DNA of 64,000 nucleotides. Source: an uncultured Cytophagaceae bacterium. Its GTDB lineage: Bacteria > Bacteroidota > Bacteroidia > Cytophagales > Spirosomataceae. The translations under genes and the position numbers were made by a program. How positions within the stretch are numbered: the first letter of the stretch is position 1; every line of letters starts with the position of its first letter. This document shows positions 25,676-34,264 of the stretch, piece after piece. The stretch spans positions 22,839 to 86,838 of the forward strand of contig CAIZMB010000072.1 in assembly GCA_903933935.1 (NCBI GenBank), given 5' to 3'. The notes beneath the pieces are model-generated. The model ran no database searches, was not told the DNA's origin, and saw only the letters and a program-made list of their open reading frames with translations.

Positions 25676-25892
25676 TCATTTTTCCTGTCAATTTTCACCA
25701 CCATGATTGCAATTATTTTTCCTTTGAATTATAGGCAAATTTTGTACAATTCAAAGAAATATAATTTTTTAAAGAAGAACTTTCTTGGATAATTTAAATT
25801 TTATGCGGAATTAATTGGTAGATAATTTGAGAACACTAGTTTTGACTCAAGAAAACGGAAATAATTCCGCCTAATTTTATAAAAATACGTTT

Positions 25893-26249
25893 ATGAGAAA
25901 TTTCATTAACAAAAAATCCATCGCAGTTTTTATGTTCGTTGCTGTCATGTCTGTCTCCGCTGCAGCTAATGCATCAGAATTAATCTCGCCGGTCAACATC
26001 GAACAAGTGGGTAAAATGAAATTTCTTGTTCGTTCTGAACCGAAGTCATCTTTAATTGTCATTATCTATGATCAAGAAAATAATATTCTTTTCAACGAAG
26101 TAATTTCAACGCAAAAATTATTCAGCTTTTCTGATCTTTCTGACGGAAAATATCGGATGGACATCCTTAATTCACGTAAGAAATTAATTCAATCAAAATC
26201 GTTTAATATCCAAACTGAAGTGAAACGCGACTTAGTTGCGATACAATAA
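25893..26249 (+). CDS. Small secreted protein (118 aa)
   Basis: Unrecognised beyond its exported nature. A signal peptide is clear (KKSIAVFMFVAVMSVSAAANA), followed by about 95 residues of alternating strands (KMKFLVRSEPKSSLIVIIYDQENNILF). The pattern resembles the small Ig-like DUF3244 or T9SS-sorting-type domains of Bacteroidota. It is a single-gene unit: a divergent promoter region lies upstream and a strong terminator follows. One of the two Pho-box-like repeats faces it, but that box is more than 200 bp from the start. Confidence 0.7.
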   Translation: MRNFINKKSIAVFMFVAVMSVSAAANASELISPVNIEQVGKMKFLVRSEPKSSLIVIIYDQENNILFNEVISTQKLFSFSDLSDGKYRMDILNSRKKLIQSKSFNIQTEVKRDLVAIQ

Positions 26250-26269
26250 TATTTATAAAAATTAAGGTT

Positions 26270-26298
26270 AAAAAGGCGCAGAGATTCTGCGCCTTTTT
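26270..26298 (+). terminator. Rho-independent terminator
   Basis: A perfect 12-bp stem (AAAAAGGCGCAG with CTGCGCCTTTTT) and a 5-base loop. It lies just after the 118-aa gene and about 40 bp before the helicase start. Confidence 0.9.
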
Positions 26299-26340
26299 CC
26301 GTATTTTCGTAGCCCAATTACACGCAATAAAAAAGAAAAT

Positions 26341-28617
26341 ATGGATTTTTTGGATGGCTTAAATGAGCCCCAACGACAAGCTGTTGAGTACATAGAAGGA
26401 CCCCTAATGATTATTGCCGGCGCAGGATCTGGCAAAACAAGAGTGCTCACCTATCGGACCGCTTACTTAATCCAAAAAGGGGTTGATCCATTTTCTATTT
26501 TGCTCCTAACTTTCACCAATAAAGCGGCTGGGGAAATGCGCCACCGAATCGAAACGGTCATCGGCGGCCAAGCAAAAAACATTTGGATGGGAACGTTTCA
26601 CTCCATCTTTGCTAAAATATTACGTTTCGAAGGAGAGAAATTAGGCTATAGTTCCAACTTCTCCATTTATGACACCGATGACTCAAAATCCCTGATTCGG
26701 GCATTGGTCAAAGAGCAAAACTTAGACGATAAAGTTTATAAGGTCAACCTAGTTTTAAATCGAATATCCAACGCAAAAAATCGACTCATAAGTCCCGAGC
26801 AATACCTAACCTCCTCCATCGTAGAACAGGAAGATCGCTATGCGAAAATTCCCATGATGGGACAATTATATAAATCCTATTGTTTGCGCTGCTTTCAAGC
26901 AAATGCCATGGATTTCGATGACCTATTATACCAAACCAATATACTTTTCAGAGATCATTTAGATGTCTTGAACAAGTACCAACATAAATTTAAACATGTG
27001 ATGGTGGATGAGTTTCAAGACACCAACGTTTCCCAATATTTAATCACCAAAAAACTAGCCGCCGTCAATCGAAACATATGCGTAGTAGGCGACGATGCGC
27101 AAAGTATTTACGCATTTCGTGGAGCCGACATCCAAAATATTCTCAATTTTGAACGCGATTATTCCGATTTGAAAACCATCAAGCTGGAAGAAAATTATCG
27201 GTCTACCAAAGCGATTGTGGCCGTTGCCAATTCCATCATTGCCCGAAATAAAAGCCAACTAAAAAAGGATGTGTTTACCTCCAATGAAGAAGGGGATCAA
27301 ATAGAAATCATTCGGGCAGGATCTGATAATGACGAGGGAAGAATTATTGCATCGACCATTTTTGAGACACGGCAAAAGGATGGACTAAAATGGTCAGACT
27401 TCGCTATTTTATATCGTACGAATGCACAATCACGTTCCTTTGAAGAATCTCTCCGTCGATTAAATATCAATTATAGAATTATTGGAGGCCTATCTTTTTA
27501 CCAAAGAAAAGAAATCAAGGACGTCTTGGCTTACCTACGTTTTGTCGTGAATCAAAATGATGAAGAAGCCTTTAAACGAATCATCAACCACCCCAAAAGA
27601 GGTATCGGCGATACAACGATCGCAAAAATATCAGTCACGGCAGCCGAACATAAAGTTTCTGTTTGGGAAGTAGTAAGCAACATCAATCAATACCAAGGAG
27701 CTAGAGGAGGCGCATGCATCGAAAATTTTGCTGACCTCATAAAATCCTTTAAAATAATGGTGGAAGTCGAGCAAAAAGATGCCTATGAAGTAGCATCCCA
27801 TGTGGCCAAAGCCTCAGGTTTAGTTCGTGAATTGTATGAGGATAAAACGGTAGAAGGACTTGCCCGCTATCAAAACGTCCAAGAACTCCTCAATGCCATC
27901 AAGCAATTTGTTGACTCTGAGGAAAATGAGGACAAATCCCTCAGTACTTTCTTGCAGTCTGTGTCTCTTTTGACGAATGCAGATACCAATGAAGATCCCA
28001 ATGATCGCGATAAAGTAACCCTCATGACGGTGCACTCCGCCAAGGGTCTTGAATTCAAAAATGTCTTTTTAGTTGGCCTAGAGGAGGATTTATTCCCTAG
28101 CCAAATGATGTTACAGAGTCAAGCAGACCTGGAAGAAGAACGAAGGTTGTTTTATGTGGCCATCACCCGAGCAGAAAAGAAATTGATGATTTCGTATGCT
28201 GAATCGAGGTATCAGTTTGGCCGATTAAAAAGTTGTGAGCCCAGTAGATTCTTAGATGAATTAGATTCTACATACTTAAAGATGGCCAAGACCCCAGGCA
28301 AAAAAGAGGTCAGCTCCTTTAGGCCTGTTCAAAAAACAGGTTTTGTTGAAAAGTCAACGTCACCTTCCGCAGCGCAACTCATTCAAAAACCCCAACAAAA
28401 TACCAATTACCAACATGTCCCTTCTGCGGATTTTAAACAAACGGATGCCATGCAGTTGACAGAAGGCCAACGAGTGGAACATCAAAAATTTGGTTTTGGG
28501 ATGATTATAAAACTAGAAATTAATGGGGCAGAGAGAAAAGCGCATATCCTATTCGAAAAAGGAATAGGTGAAAAAGTCTTGCTATTGAGCTTTGCGAAGT
28601 TGATGGTTATCGAATAA
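26341..28617 (+). CDS. UvrD/PcrA-type superfamily 1 DNA helicase
   Basis: 758 aa, the usual length. Motifs in order: Q-motif LNEPQRQAV, Walker A GAGSGKT (residues ~27–33), TFTNKAAGEM (Ia), VDEFQDTN (II), GDDAQSIYAFRGA (III), EENYRST (IV), VTLMTVHSAKGLEFKNVFL (V) and EERRLFYVAITRAEKKL (VI). The C-terminus, EGQRVEHQKFGFGMI, is the PcrA/UvrD C-terminal Tudor-like domain that contacts RNA polymerase. The enzyme unwinds DNA 3'→5' in repair and replication restart. It is a stand-alone gene whose end abuts the convergent lipoprotein gene. Confidence 0.95.
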   Translation: MDFLDGLNEPQRQAVEYIEGPLMIIAGAGSGKTRVLTYRTAYLIQKGVDPFSILLLTFTNKAAGEMRHRIETVIGGQAKNIWMGTFHSIFAKILRFEGEKLGYSSNFSIYDTDDSKSLIRALVKEQNLDDKVYKVNLVLNRISNAKNRLISPEQYLTSSIVEQEDRYAKIPMMGQLYKSYCLRCFQANAMDFDDLLYQTNILFRDHLDVLNKYQHKFKHVMVDEFQDTNVSQYLITKKLAAVNRNICVVGDDAQSIYAFRGADIQNILNFERDYSDLKTIKLEENYRSTKAIVAVANSIIARNKSQLKKDVFTSNEEGDQIEIIRAGSDNDEGRIIASTIFETRQKDGLKWSDFAILYRTNAQSRSFEESLRRLNINYRIIGGLSFYQRKEIKDVLAYLRFVVNQNDEEAFKRIINHPKRGIGDTTIAKISVTAAEHKVSVWEVVSNINQYQGARGGACIENFADLIKSFKIMVEVEQKDAYEVASHVAKASGLVRELYEDKTVEGLARYQNVQELLNAIKQFVDSEENEDKSLSTFLQSVSLLTNADTNEDPNDRDKVTLMTVHSAKGLEFKNVFLVGLEEDLFPSQMMLQSQADLEEERRLFYVAITRAEKKLMISYAESRYQFGRLKSCEPSRFLDELDSTYLKMAKTPGKKEVSSFRPVQKTGFVEKSTSPSAAQLIQKPQQNTNYQHVPSADFKQTDAMQLTEGQRVEHQKFGFGMIIKLEINGAERKAHILFEKGIGEKVLLLSFAKLMVIE

Positions 28618-29571
28618 CTATTTTTTCTTGTAGAAATATAATCGGACGGGCCCAGACGCATCTAATTCAGAAATCGTAAAATAACCATTTCCATCGGAGG
28701 CGAAAGCTATTCCCTCCCCTTGGGGTTCCATTTTATAAGGAACTGTTTTAGGAGTTCGTGATAGAGCATCAGAAATACTTTCTCCCGTTTTTCTTTTCCA
28801 ATAGTAAATTTCTAAATAATTTTTAATCAATATTTCCGAGTTGTCGGCCGAAACTGACCCCCCAGTAATATAAGCTGCAGTTATTAGCCTTGAATCTGTG
28901 GATATTGGTTTTGAAAAGGTTAACTCCCGAATGAACTCAGCTTTTGCCGTTCCTCCCGCAACAATACTAGAAGCGGCAATTTTATATAGACGTTTACTGG
29001 TTTCTCTTTTGCTGATGATGAAAACGTCTTTGGTTTTTTGGTCCACCAATAAACATTCCATGTCTCTTGCACCATCCGATAAAGTGAAAGTTAATTTACT
29101 AACCTGAGAAATTGTATTTGCTGTTGGCGTATTTGCATCCACGATAGGTTCCTTGCACCAGTATAAAGTATATGAAGAATAATTGGCATTATTATCTCCG
29201 AAATCAGCTAGAAAAATAGTCGCCGAGCCGTCCGTCTCACTCACAATTCCCATATCCTCCCAATCTCGATTTTCCGCCCCTTGCAATTTAAATTCCCGCT
29301 TCCCTTTGCCATAACTATCGATCAGAAAAATTCTATTTTCGTCTCCAGAATCATTATGAGCCCATAAAGAGCCTACATTCTTTCTACTAGCCACGAGGCC
29401 TGAAGCCTCCTTTAACGAGGGATTTTCAATAACACCCCTATCTTCAAATTCAGCATAATTCGATTCGATTGTGCTAACTCCTGGATCAGGCGTAGGCGTT
29501 TGAGTAGGATCGCAGGAGACCAACAAAAAGTAAAAACCCAATAAAAAAAATACCCTATTTTTCATCATCAA
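28618..29571 (-). CDS. Predicted beta-propeller lipoprotein (317 aa)
   Basis: The signal peptide ends in LLVSCDPTQTP, so Cys20 is probably lipid-modified. The mature part contains LKEASGLVASRKNVGSLWAHNDSGDENRIFLIDSYGK, NRDWEDMGI and PQGEGIAFASDGNGYFTISE, the look of a six- or seven-bladed propeller binding a ligand in its centre. I know the type only as an uncharacterised Bacteroidota secreted family. It overlaps the 3' end of gldE by 17 bp and is therefore probably co-transcribed with ssb and gldE, in the position where gldD is often found. Confidence 0.7.
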   Translation of the reverse strand: MMMKNRVFFLLGFYFLLVSCDPTQTPTPDPGVSTIESNYAEFEDRGVIENPSLKEASGLVASRKNVGSLWAHNDSGDENRIFLIDSYGKGKREFKLQGAENRDWEDMGIVSETDGSATIFLADFGDNNANYSSYTLYWCKEPIVDANTPTANTISQVSKLTFTLSDGARDMECLLVDQKTKDVFIISKRETSKRLYKIAASSIVAGGTAKAEFIRELTFSKPISTDSRLITAAYITGGSVSADNSEILIKNYLEIYYWKRKTGESISDALSRTPKTVPYKMEPQGEGIAFASDGNGYFTISELDASGPVRLYFYKKK

Positions 29572-30919
29572 GATTCTCTGTCTCTACGATTGAATTTTCA
29601 ATTTTTATGGTCGCCTTGATCTTTTTAATTCTTCTCGTGTCGACCGATTGGACTTTAAAGATAAAAGGTTCAAATATCATTTCTTCATTGGCATGAGGAA
29701 TTCGACCAAATAATTCAATTAAAAATCCTCCCAATGTTTCGCTTTCCCCCTTCTTATCTTCAAAATGGGTCACATCAACATCAAATATTTTTGAAAAATC
29801 ATTTAAGGAAGTCTTTGCCTCAAAGATGTAATTATGTTCATCTAACTTTTTGTAATCTACTTCCTCGTCATCAAATTCGTCATTAATCTCTCCTAAAATC
29901 TCTTCGATAATATCCTCCATGGTCACTAGGCCTTCTGTCTCACCATATTCATTGACAACGATCGCCATGTGAACCCTCTTTTCTTGGAAATCATACAACA
30001 AGTCGTCAATTTTTTTATTCTCGGGAACAAAAAATGGCTGATGCAATAAAGAAACCCAATCAAAATTTTCATCTTGATCTATATCTTTTAATAAATCTTT
30101 GATGTACAAAATACCTTCAATTTTATCAATGGTTTCTGTATAAACGGGAATTCTTGAATAGCCATTTTTATTCACCTTATCCATCAATTCATGAAAATCC
30201 ATGTCGGTATCCAAGGCCATGATATCCCTACGCGCTTTCATAACCGATTTTACAGACGTGTTTCCAAAATTCAAAATCCCCCGCAGAATGTCTTTTTCCA
30301 TTTCGGAGGTATTTTCATCCGTGGTAATTTCCAGCGCTTGATTTAATTCATGAGTTGTCAGTGTATAGGACTTACGTTTTATTTTTTTCTCAATTAAACT
30401 TGAAAAGCCCAATAAGACTTTAGATAAGGGGGAAAAAATGAAGGTAAAAAAATGAATTAATGGGGCAGTATATCTGGCAAAATTCAGGTTGTTTTGTTGG
30501 GCCCACACTTTAGGAATTAATTCCCCAAAAAATGTAATGATAAAAGTAACCCCAAACAATAAAAACAAAGTCACTAATAATGTCCCCATCGACTGAGGCC
30601 CTAGAACTAATTCTGTCAAATAATTTGCCAAGGTAATGAAAATGATATTGACAAAATTAATGGCGATTAATAAAGTGGCAAGAAGCTGTTGAGGTCTTTC
30701 TAATAGATGACTTACGGCTTTTTCTGAAGTTCCATCACTCTCTCTTAAACTAGCTCTTTGCTCCGCATTTAATGAAAAAAAGGCCACTTCAGAGCCCGCT
30801 AGTAAGGCAGAAAGCAATAACAAAATGATCAAAATTGCCCCTATAAGAACATAGGTGCTTGCATTCGCTGCAGGATTAATCGATAATAATAAGGGTATGG
30901 GATAGGGGTCGGGGTCCAT
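29555..30919 (-). CDS. gldE: GldE-type CNNM/CorC membrane protein with CBS domains
   Basis: 454 aa. N-terminal DUF21/CNNM transmembrane region (residues ~20–190, with ALLAGSEVAFFSL), then a pair of CBS domains (VMKARRDIMALDTD … GYSRIPVYTETIDKIEGILYIKDLL, and MAIVVNEYGETEGLVTMEDIIEEILGEI) and a CorC/HlyC C-terminal domain. The order mutY–ssb–gldE is characteristic of Bacteroidota, where GldE belongs to the gliding-motility gene set and can support GldD. Some members are simply magnesium-related transporters. The gene lies 76 bp after ssb, and its end overlaps the lipoprotein gene. Confidence 0.85.
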   Translation of the reverse strand: MDPDPYPIPLLLSINPAANASTYVLIGAILIILLLLSALLAGSEVAFFSLNAEQRASLRESDGTSEKAVSHLLERPQQLLATLLIAINFVNIIFITLANYLTELVLGPQSMGTLLVTLFLLFGVTFIITFFGELIPKVWAQQNNLNFARYTAPLIHFFTFIFSPLSKVLLGFSSLIEKKIKRKSYTLTTHELNQALEITTDENTSEMEKDILRGILNFGNTSVKSVMKARRDIMALDTDMDFHELMDKVNKNGYSRIPVYTETIDKIEGILYIKDLLKDIDQDENFDWVSLLHQPFFVPENKKIDDLLYDFQEKRVHMAIVVNEYGETEGLVTMEDIIEEILGEINDEFDDEEVDYKKLDEHNYIFEAKTSLNDFSKIFDVDVTHFEDKKGESETLGGFLIELFGRIPHANEEMIFEPFIFKVQSVDTRRIKKIKATIKIENSIVETENLDDEK

Positions 30920-30995
30920 ATGAATTAGGTACTAATAAAGCAAATTTACAAAAAAGGGAATATGTTTTGATCAGATTCCCTTTTTTAATAAAAAT

Positions 30996-31454
30996 TTAAA
31001 ATGGGAGATCGTCTCCTTCCGCCATCATGGGAGGAAAAGCAGTACCGTTGTTGGAAGATTCCCCTAAAGAAACCGTTTCTGGCTTAGGTCTAGGTTCTGG
31101 AGAATCGCCTAATGGCCGATCATTTTTACTGCCAATTAAATTCATGGAGGTAGCCCGAATGCGATAACCCCGCATGGTAGCCCCCGATTTGTCTTGCCAT
31201 TCTTCCGAACGAATTTTACCTTCAATGTATACTTGATTTCCTTTCTTTAGATATTGCTCAGCAATGGTGGCCAAATTATCCCATAATTCTACTCGGTGCC
31301 ATTCTGTTTGTTCCACTCGTTGGCCATCTTTGCCCGTATATGATTCGGAAGTAGCGATATTGATATTAGCTACTTTTACGCCACTAGGAAGCGCTCTTAC
31401 CTCAGGATCTCCTCCTAAATTACCTAGAATAATCACTTTGTTTACACCTGCCAT
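30996..31454 (-). CDS. ssb: Single-stranded DNA-binding protein
   Basis: 152 aa. The OB-fold begins [20 protein letters not shown], continues with [15 protein letters not shown] and [15 protein letters not shown], and the protein ends in the acidic tip GDDLPF that recruits repair and replication partners. A low-complexity Pro/Ser/Glu linker separates the two. A Bacteroidota-type promoter lies upstream; gldE follows downstream. Confidence 0.95.
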   Translation of the reverse strand: MAGVNKVIILGNLGGDPEVRALPSGVKVANINIATSESYTGKDGQRVEQTEWHRVELWDNLATIAEQYLKKGNQVYIEGKIRSEEWQDKSGATMRGYRIRATSMNLIGSKNDRPLGDSPEPRPKPETVSLGESSNNGTAFPPMMAEGDDLPF

Positions 31455-31500
31455 AATATTGATTTTTTTGAGTTAGGTAGACAAAAAACCTTGTCCGCTA

Positions 31501-31529
31501 TAAAGGTAATTTTGTTTAAGTTAAAACAA
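31501..31529 (-). promoter_or_regulatory. Putative ssb promoter
   Basis: On the minus strand, TTG (31527–31529) is followed after 18 bp by TACCTTTA (31501–31508), one base from TAnnTTTG. It lies about 46 bp before the ssb start. Confidence 0.5.
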
Positions 31530-32600
31530 ATTCTTCAATTCTAAATTATCAGTTATTAGATTTAAAAGCAAGACCGGTTTCCCTAAATTAGTAAAGTCCT
31601 GGGGCTCTATCCATCGAAACTGATCATTTTCTGGAATCTCAAATTGATCATTAACTTGGACATGCCAAGCTTGGCAAAATATTTTTTGATGGCTTAATAA
31701 ATGGGTTGGGGGAGAAACCAAAGCATTAATTACACTTTGCCTACAGAGTTCTGCAAGGACACTATCCTTCCCTATTATTTCTTCTAATGATTGTAGATGG
31801 GGCAACTCGACCAAATAAAACTCCCAAAGTCCTTGCCAAATGTCTTTAGTGGCTCGTTGGCGCACCCATATTTTACCATTTTTTTCAATGATGAAATAAG
31901 CGAAAAACCGTTCTTTTTGACTCTTTTTCTTTGACTTTACTGGCAAGGATTGTATTCGATTTTCTAAAAATGCGACACAGGTAAACTGCAATGGGCAACT
32001 TGGACAATTGGGAGAAGGCGAACATTGCAAGCTCCCAAATTCCATAATGGCCTGATTAAAAATAGCCGGTTGGTTTTTTGGAATCAACTCATCCGCTAAA
32101 TCAGTAAACGTTTTTCTGGCAGAGGCATGTAAAATATCAACCTCCACACCAAAATACCGTGCAAGGATTCGAAAGACGTTGCCGTCAACCACCGGCTTAG
32201 GTTCATCAAAGGCAAATGACGCAATAGCAGCAGCCGTATAGGGCCCAATCCCTGGTAATTTTATCAATTCGGCATAAGTAGATGGAAATTTACCACCGGT
32301 CTCAGCAATAAATTTTGCTGTTTTGTGTAAGTTTCTTGCCCGACTATAGTACCCTAAGCCTTGCCAACACCTAAATAAATAATCTTCATCAGCGTTAGCC
32401 AAATCTAAAACGGTTGGGAATGCCTCTAAAAGTCGATGAAAATAGGGCAATCCTTGCGTGACGCGGGTTTGTTGGAGGATAATCTCGGACAACCAAATCA
32501 CATAGGGGTCTTTCGTTTTTCTCCATGGTAATTCACGGGCATTTTTGGAATACCAAGCAATGATTGTTTCTGAAAAAGGGTGTTGCAAAAGCTTTGACAT
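31521..32600 (-). CDS. mutY: A/G-specific adenine glycosylase
   Basis: About 359 aa. The HhH-GPD fold shows the catalytic glutamate in EIILQQTRV, the helix-hairpin-helix LPGIGPYTAAAI and the catalytic aspartate in PVVDGNVFRI. The iron–sulfur ligands follow as C-x5-C-x2-C-x5-C; most MutY proteins have six residues in the first gap. The C-terminal Nudix-like domain (QRATKDIWQGLWEFYLVE) senses 8-oxoG. It removes adenine paired with 8-oxoG. The frame is open to 32648, but the ATG at 32600 (MSKLLQHPF) gives the usual N-terminus. Confidence 0.93.
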   Translation of the reverse strand: MSKLLQHPFSETIIAWYSKNARELPWRKTKDPYVIWLSEIILQQTRVTQGLPYFHRLLEAFPTVLDLANADEDYLFRCWQGLGYYSRARNLHKTAKFIAETGGKFPSTYAELIKLPGIGPYTAAAIASFAFDEPKPVVDGNVFRILARYFGVEVDILHASARKTFTDLADELIPKNQPAIFNQAIMEFGSLQCSPSPNCPSCPLQFTCVAFLENRIQSLPVKSKKKSQKERFFAYFIIEKNGKIWVRQRATKDIWQGLWEFYLVELPHLQSLEEIIGKDSVLAELCRQSVINALVSPPTHLLSHQKIFCQAWHVQVNDQFEIPENDQFRWIEPQDFTNLGKPVLLLNLITDNLELKNLF

Positions 32601-32682
32601 GTAAAAATCAAAGATACAAGAATTCCTCATTTTGATATAATCTAGCAAGATTGAAAAAAATCATTTTATTCCAACGAAACAC

Positions 32683-32713
32683 TTGTCTCTCTTAAAGAAA
32701 AGCATTACTTTTG
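32683..32713 (+). promoter_or_regulatory. Promoter of the HU-like gene
   Basis: TTG (32683–32685), a 20-bp spacer and TACTTTTG (32706–32713) match the Bacteroidota sigma-A consensus exactly. The start codon lies 55 bp further on. Confidence 0.7.
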
Positions 32714-32768
32714 TGTCCCTTTTACAACAGAAGGATTTAATTATTTTGAATTTAACGCATTAATTACC

Positions 32769-33062
32769 GTGACTAAGGCAGATGTAATTGCTGAGATTTC
32801 CAGCAAAACAGGGATTGACAAAAAAGATGTTTCTGAAACGTTAGAAAATTTCTTCCAAGTAGTAAAAGATAATTTGGCCAACCAAGAAAACATTTATGTT
32901 CGTGGGTTTGGAAGTTTTATCAATAAAAAAAGGGCTAGGAAAATTGCTCGAAATATTTCAAAAAATACTTCGATCACCATTGAGGAGCACTATGTGCCTA
33001 GTTTTAAACCGGCTAAGGTTTTTGTAGAACAAATAAAAACGAGCACTGACCCTGCTAAATAA
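32769..33062 (+). CDS. HU/IHF family DNA-binding protein
   Basis: 97 aa with a GTG start. It follows the HU fold: MTKADVIAEISSKTGIDKKDVSETLENFF helices, the signature VRGFGSFINKKRARKIARN for the beta arms (GFGSF then a basic arm), and VPSFKPAKVF near the end. HU-like proteins bend DNA and organise the nucleoid. The C-terminus has a short extra tail (TSTDPAK). A good promoter precedes it, and the TPR gene follows after 29 bp, so they may be co-transcribed. Confidence 0.93.
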   Translation: MTKADVIAEISSKTGIDKKDVSETLENFFQVVKDNLANQENIYVRGFGSFINKKRARKIARNISKNTSITIEEHYVPSFKPAKVFVEQIKTSTDPAK

Positions 33063-33091
33063 GGAGAATACTCTTTTTAAGGTCTTTTAAA

Positions 33092-33943
33092 ATGAATAAA
33101 ACGCTTGCGATTATTTTATTTATTGGACTAGGGTTAATTGCCCTTATTTCTCAATTACCAAAGGGAAATGTAAGTGCAAAAACGGAAACCACCGCGAATG
33201 GGGGTGCCAATCGAGACGCGAATGGTAAAAATACGGAAATAGATTCGTCCAAAACGGAAGAAACACATGCTGAGCCGTTGACCCCAGGTCAACAAAAGCA
33301 AATTGCTGGGTTAAAATCTTCCTTAAAGTCGGCAAAAGATGAAACTAGCCAAGCGCTTGCTTTGGAAAAATTGATGCGGGCTTTTATGGAGTTTTCTAAA
33401 TATGATAGTGCTGCGATTTATGCAGGTCAATTTTCAGATTCACACCCTGGAATTACGCATATTTTAAGAGCAGGTCAGGCTTATTTTGAAGCGCAGGCCT
33501 ATGCCATTAACCCCAAAAAAGCTAGCTTGATGGGAGAAAAGGCTAGAATTTATTTTGAAAAAGCATTGACACAAGATCCAAATAACCTTTTGGTTAAAAC
33601 AAATCTTGCTATGACATATGTGGACACGCCCACTCCCATGAAAGGCATAACGTTGCTTAGGGAAGTGATTGAACAGGAGCCAACGTACATTCCGGCTTTG
33701 TTTAATTTAGGAATACTGTCGATCAAGTCAAATCAATTTGGCAAAGGCCAAGAAAGATTTGCACAGATATTGAAGCTGGATCCAACAAATTATAAAGCCG
33801 CATTAAATCTCGGTTTTTGTTTGGCACAGTTAGATAAAAAAGAAGAGGCTAAAAAGGTTCTCAAGCAGGTTGTTACGAAAAGTAAGAACCCTGAAGAAAC
33901 AAAAGCCGCGAAAGAATTGCTGGCAGAAATGCTGCAAAAATAG
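33092..33943 (+). CDS. Tetratricopeptide repeat protein, membrane anchored
   Basis: 283 aa. An N-terminal hydrophobic helix (TLAIILFIGLGLIALISQL) anchors or exports the protein. A charged, low-complexity linker (residues ~28–65) follows, then TPR units: ARIYFEKALTQDPNNLLVKTNLAMTYV, GITLLREVIEQEPTYIPALFNLGILSIKS, and GQERFAQILKLDPTNYKAALNLGFCLAQL. TPRs mediate protein contacts; the partner is unknown. It lies between the HU-like gene and the bS38-like gene. Confidence 0.85.
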   Translation: MNKTLAIILFIGLGLIALISQLPKGNVSAKTETTANGGANRDANGKNTEIDSSKTEETHAEPLTPGQQKQIAGLKSSLKSAKDETSQALALEKLMRAFMEFSKYDSAAIYAGQFSDSHPGITHILRAGQAYFEAQAYAINPKKASLMGEKARIYFEKALTQDPNNLLVKTNLAMTYVDTPTPMKGITLLREVIEQEPTYIPALFNLGILSIKSNQFGKGQERFAQILKLDPTNYKAALNLGFCLAQLDKKEEAKKVLKQVVTKSKNPEETKAAKELLAEMLQK

Positions 33944-33972
33944 TATAGACAAGATTTGTCTGAACAAAAAAA

Positions 33973-33993
33973 TAAAGTTGAAAATCAACTTTA
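33973..33993. terminator. Short hairpin between the TPR gene and the bS38-like gene
   Basis: TAAAGTTGA and TCAACTTTA form a perfect 9-bp stem with a 3-base loop. It lies 30 bp after the TPR stop and 32 bp before the small ribosomal gene. It has no long T-run, so it may weaken rather than stop transcription. Confidence 0.45.
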
Positions 33994-34024
33994 CACATTA
34001 TTTAAACATTAAACGCTAAAAGGT

Positions 34025-34114
34025 ATGCCTTGCGGAAAAAAAAGAAAACGTCATAAGATTTCAACTCACAAGAGAAAGAAACGTCTACGTAAAAATCGTC
34101 ACAAGAAGAAGTAG
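34025..34114 (+). CDS. bS38-like small basic ribosomal protein (AURKAIP1/COX24 domain)
   Basis: A 29-aa, almost entirely basic protein starting MPCGKKRKRHK and ending RKNRHKKK. This is the Bacteroidota member of the AURKAIP1/COX24 C-terminal family, related to mitochondrial small-subunit protein mS38. It probably binds rRNA in the decoding region of the 30S subunit. It falls below usual gene-calling size limits and is easily missed. It stands between two hairpins upstream of RNase G. Confidence 0.88.
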   Translation: MPCGKKRKRHKISTHKRKKRLRKNRHKKK

Positions 34115-34162
34115 TGTATTAATTGCTTTTCCAAATGGAAATGTAATTAGGTAGCGCAAGAA

Positions 34163-34192
34163 CAGGCCTTTTATCATCAGATAAAGAGCCTG
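34163..34192 (+). terminator. Hairpin terminator after the bS38-like gene
   Basis: CAGGCCTTTTATC pairs with GATAAAGAGCCTG (13 bp, two mismatches) around a 4-base loop, and a short T-run follows. It lies about 50 bp after the small ribosomal gene. Confidence 0.6.
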
Positions 34193-34264
34193 CTTTTGGC
34201 GTTAAATTTGTTGTATATTTTAAAGAGCTTATAGCTCTGCCACACATTCTTCTCAAATAAACTT

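Larger units (their letters stand above)
25525..25892. other. Divergent intergenic region with inverted and direct repeats
   Basis: This stretch separates the TonB receptor (minus) from a small secreted-protein gene (plus). It holds the two Pho-box-like repeats listed separately and an 8-bp inverted repeat, TAGTCCAC (25569–25576) with GTGGACTA (25621–25628), separated by 44 bp. A short palindrome GGAAATAATTCC lies near 25857–25868. I see no small gene or RNA in it. Confidence 0.45.
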
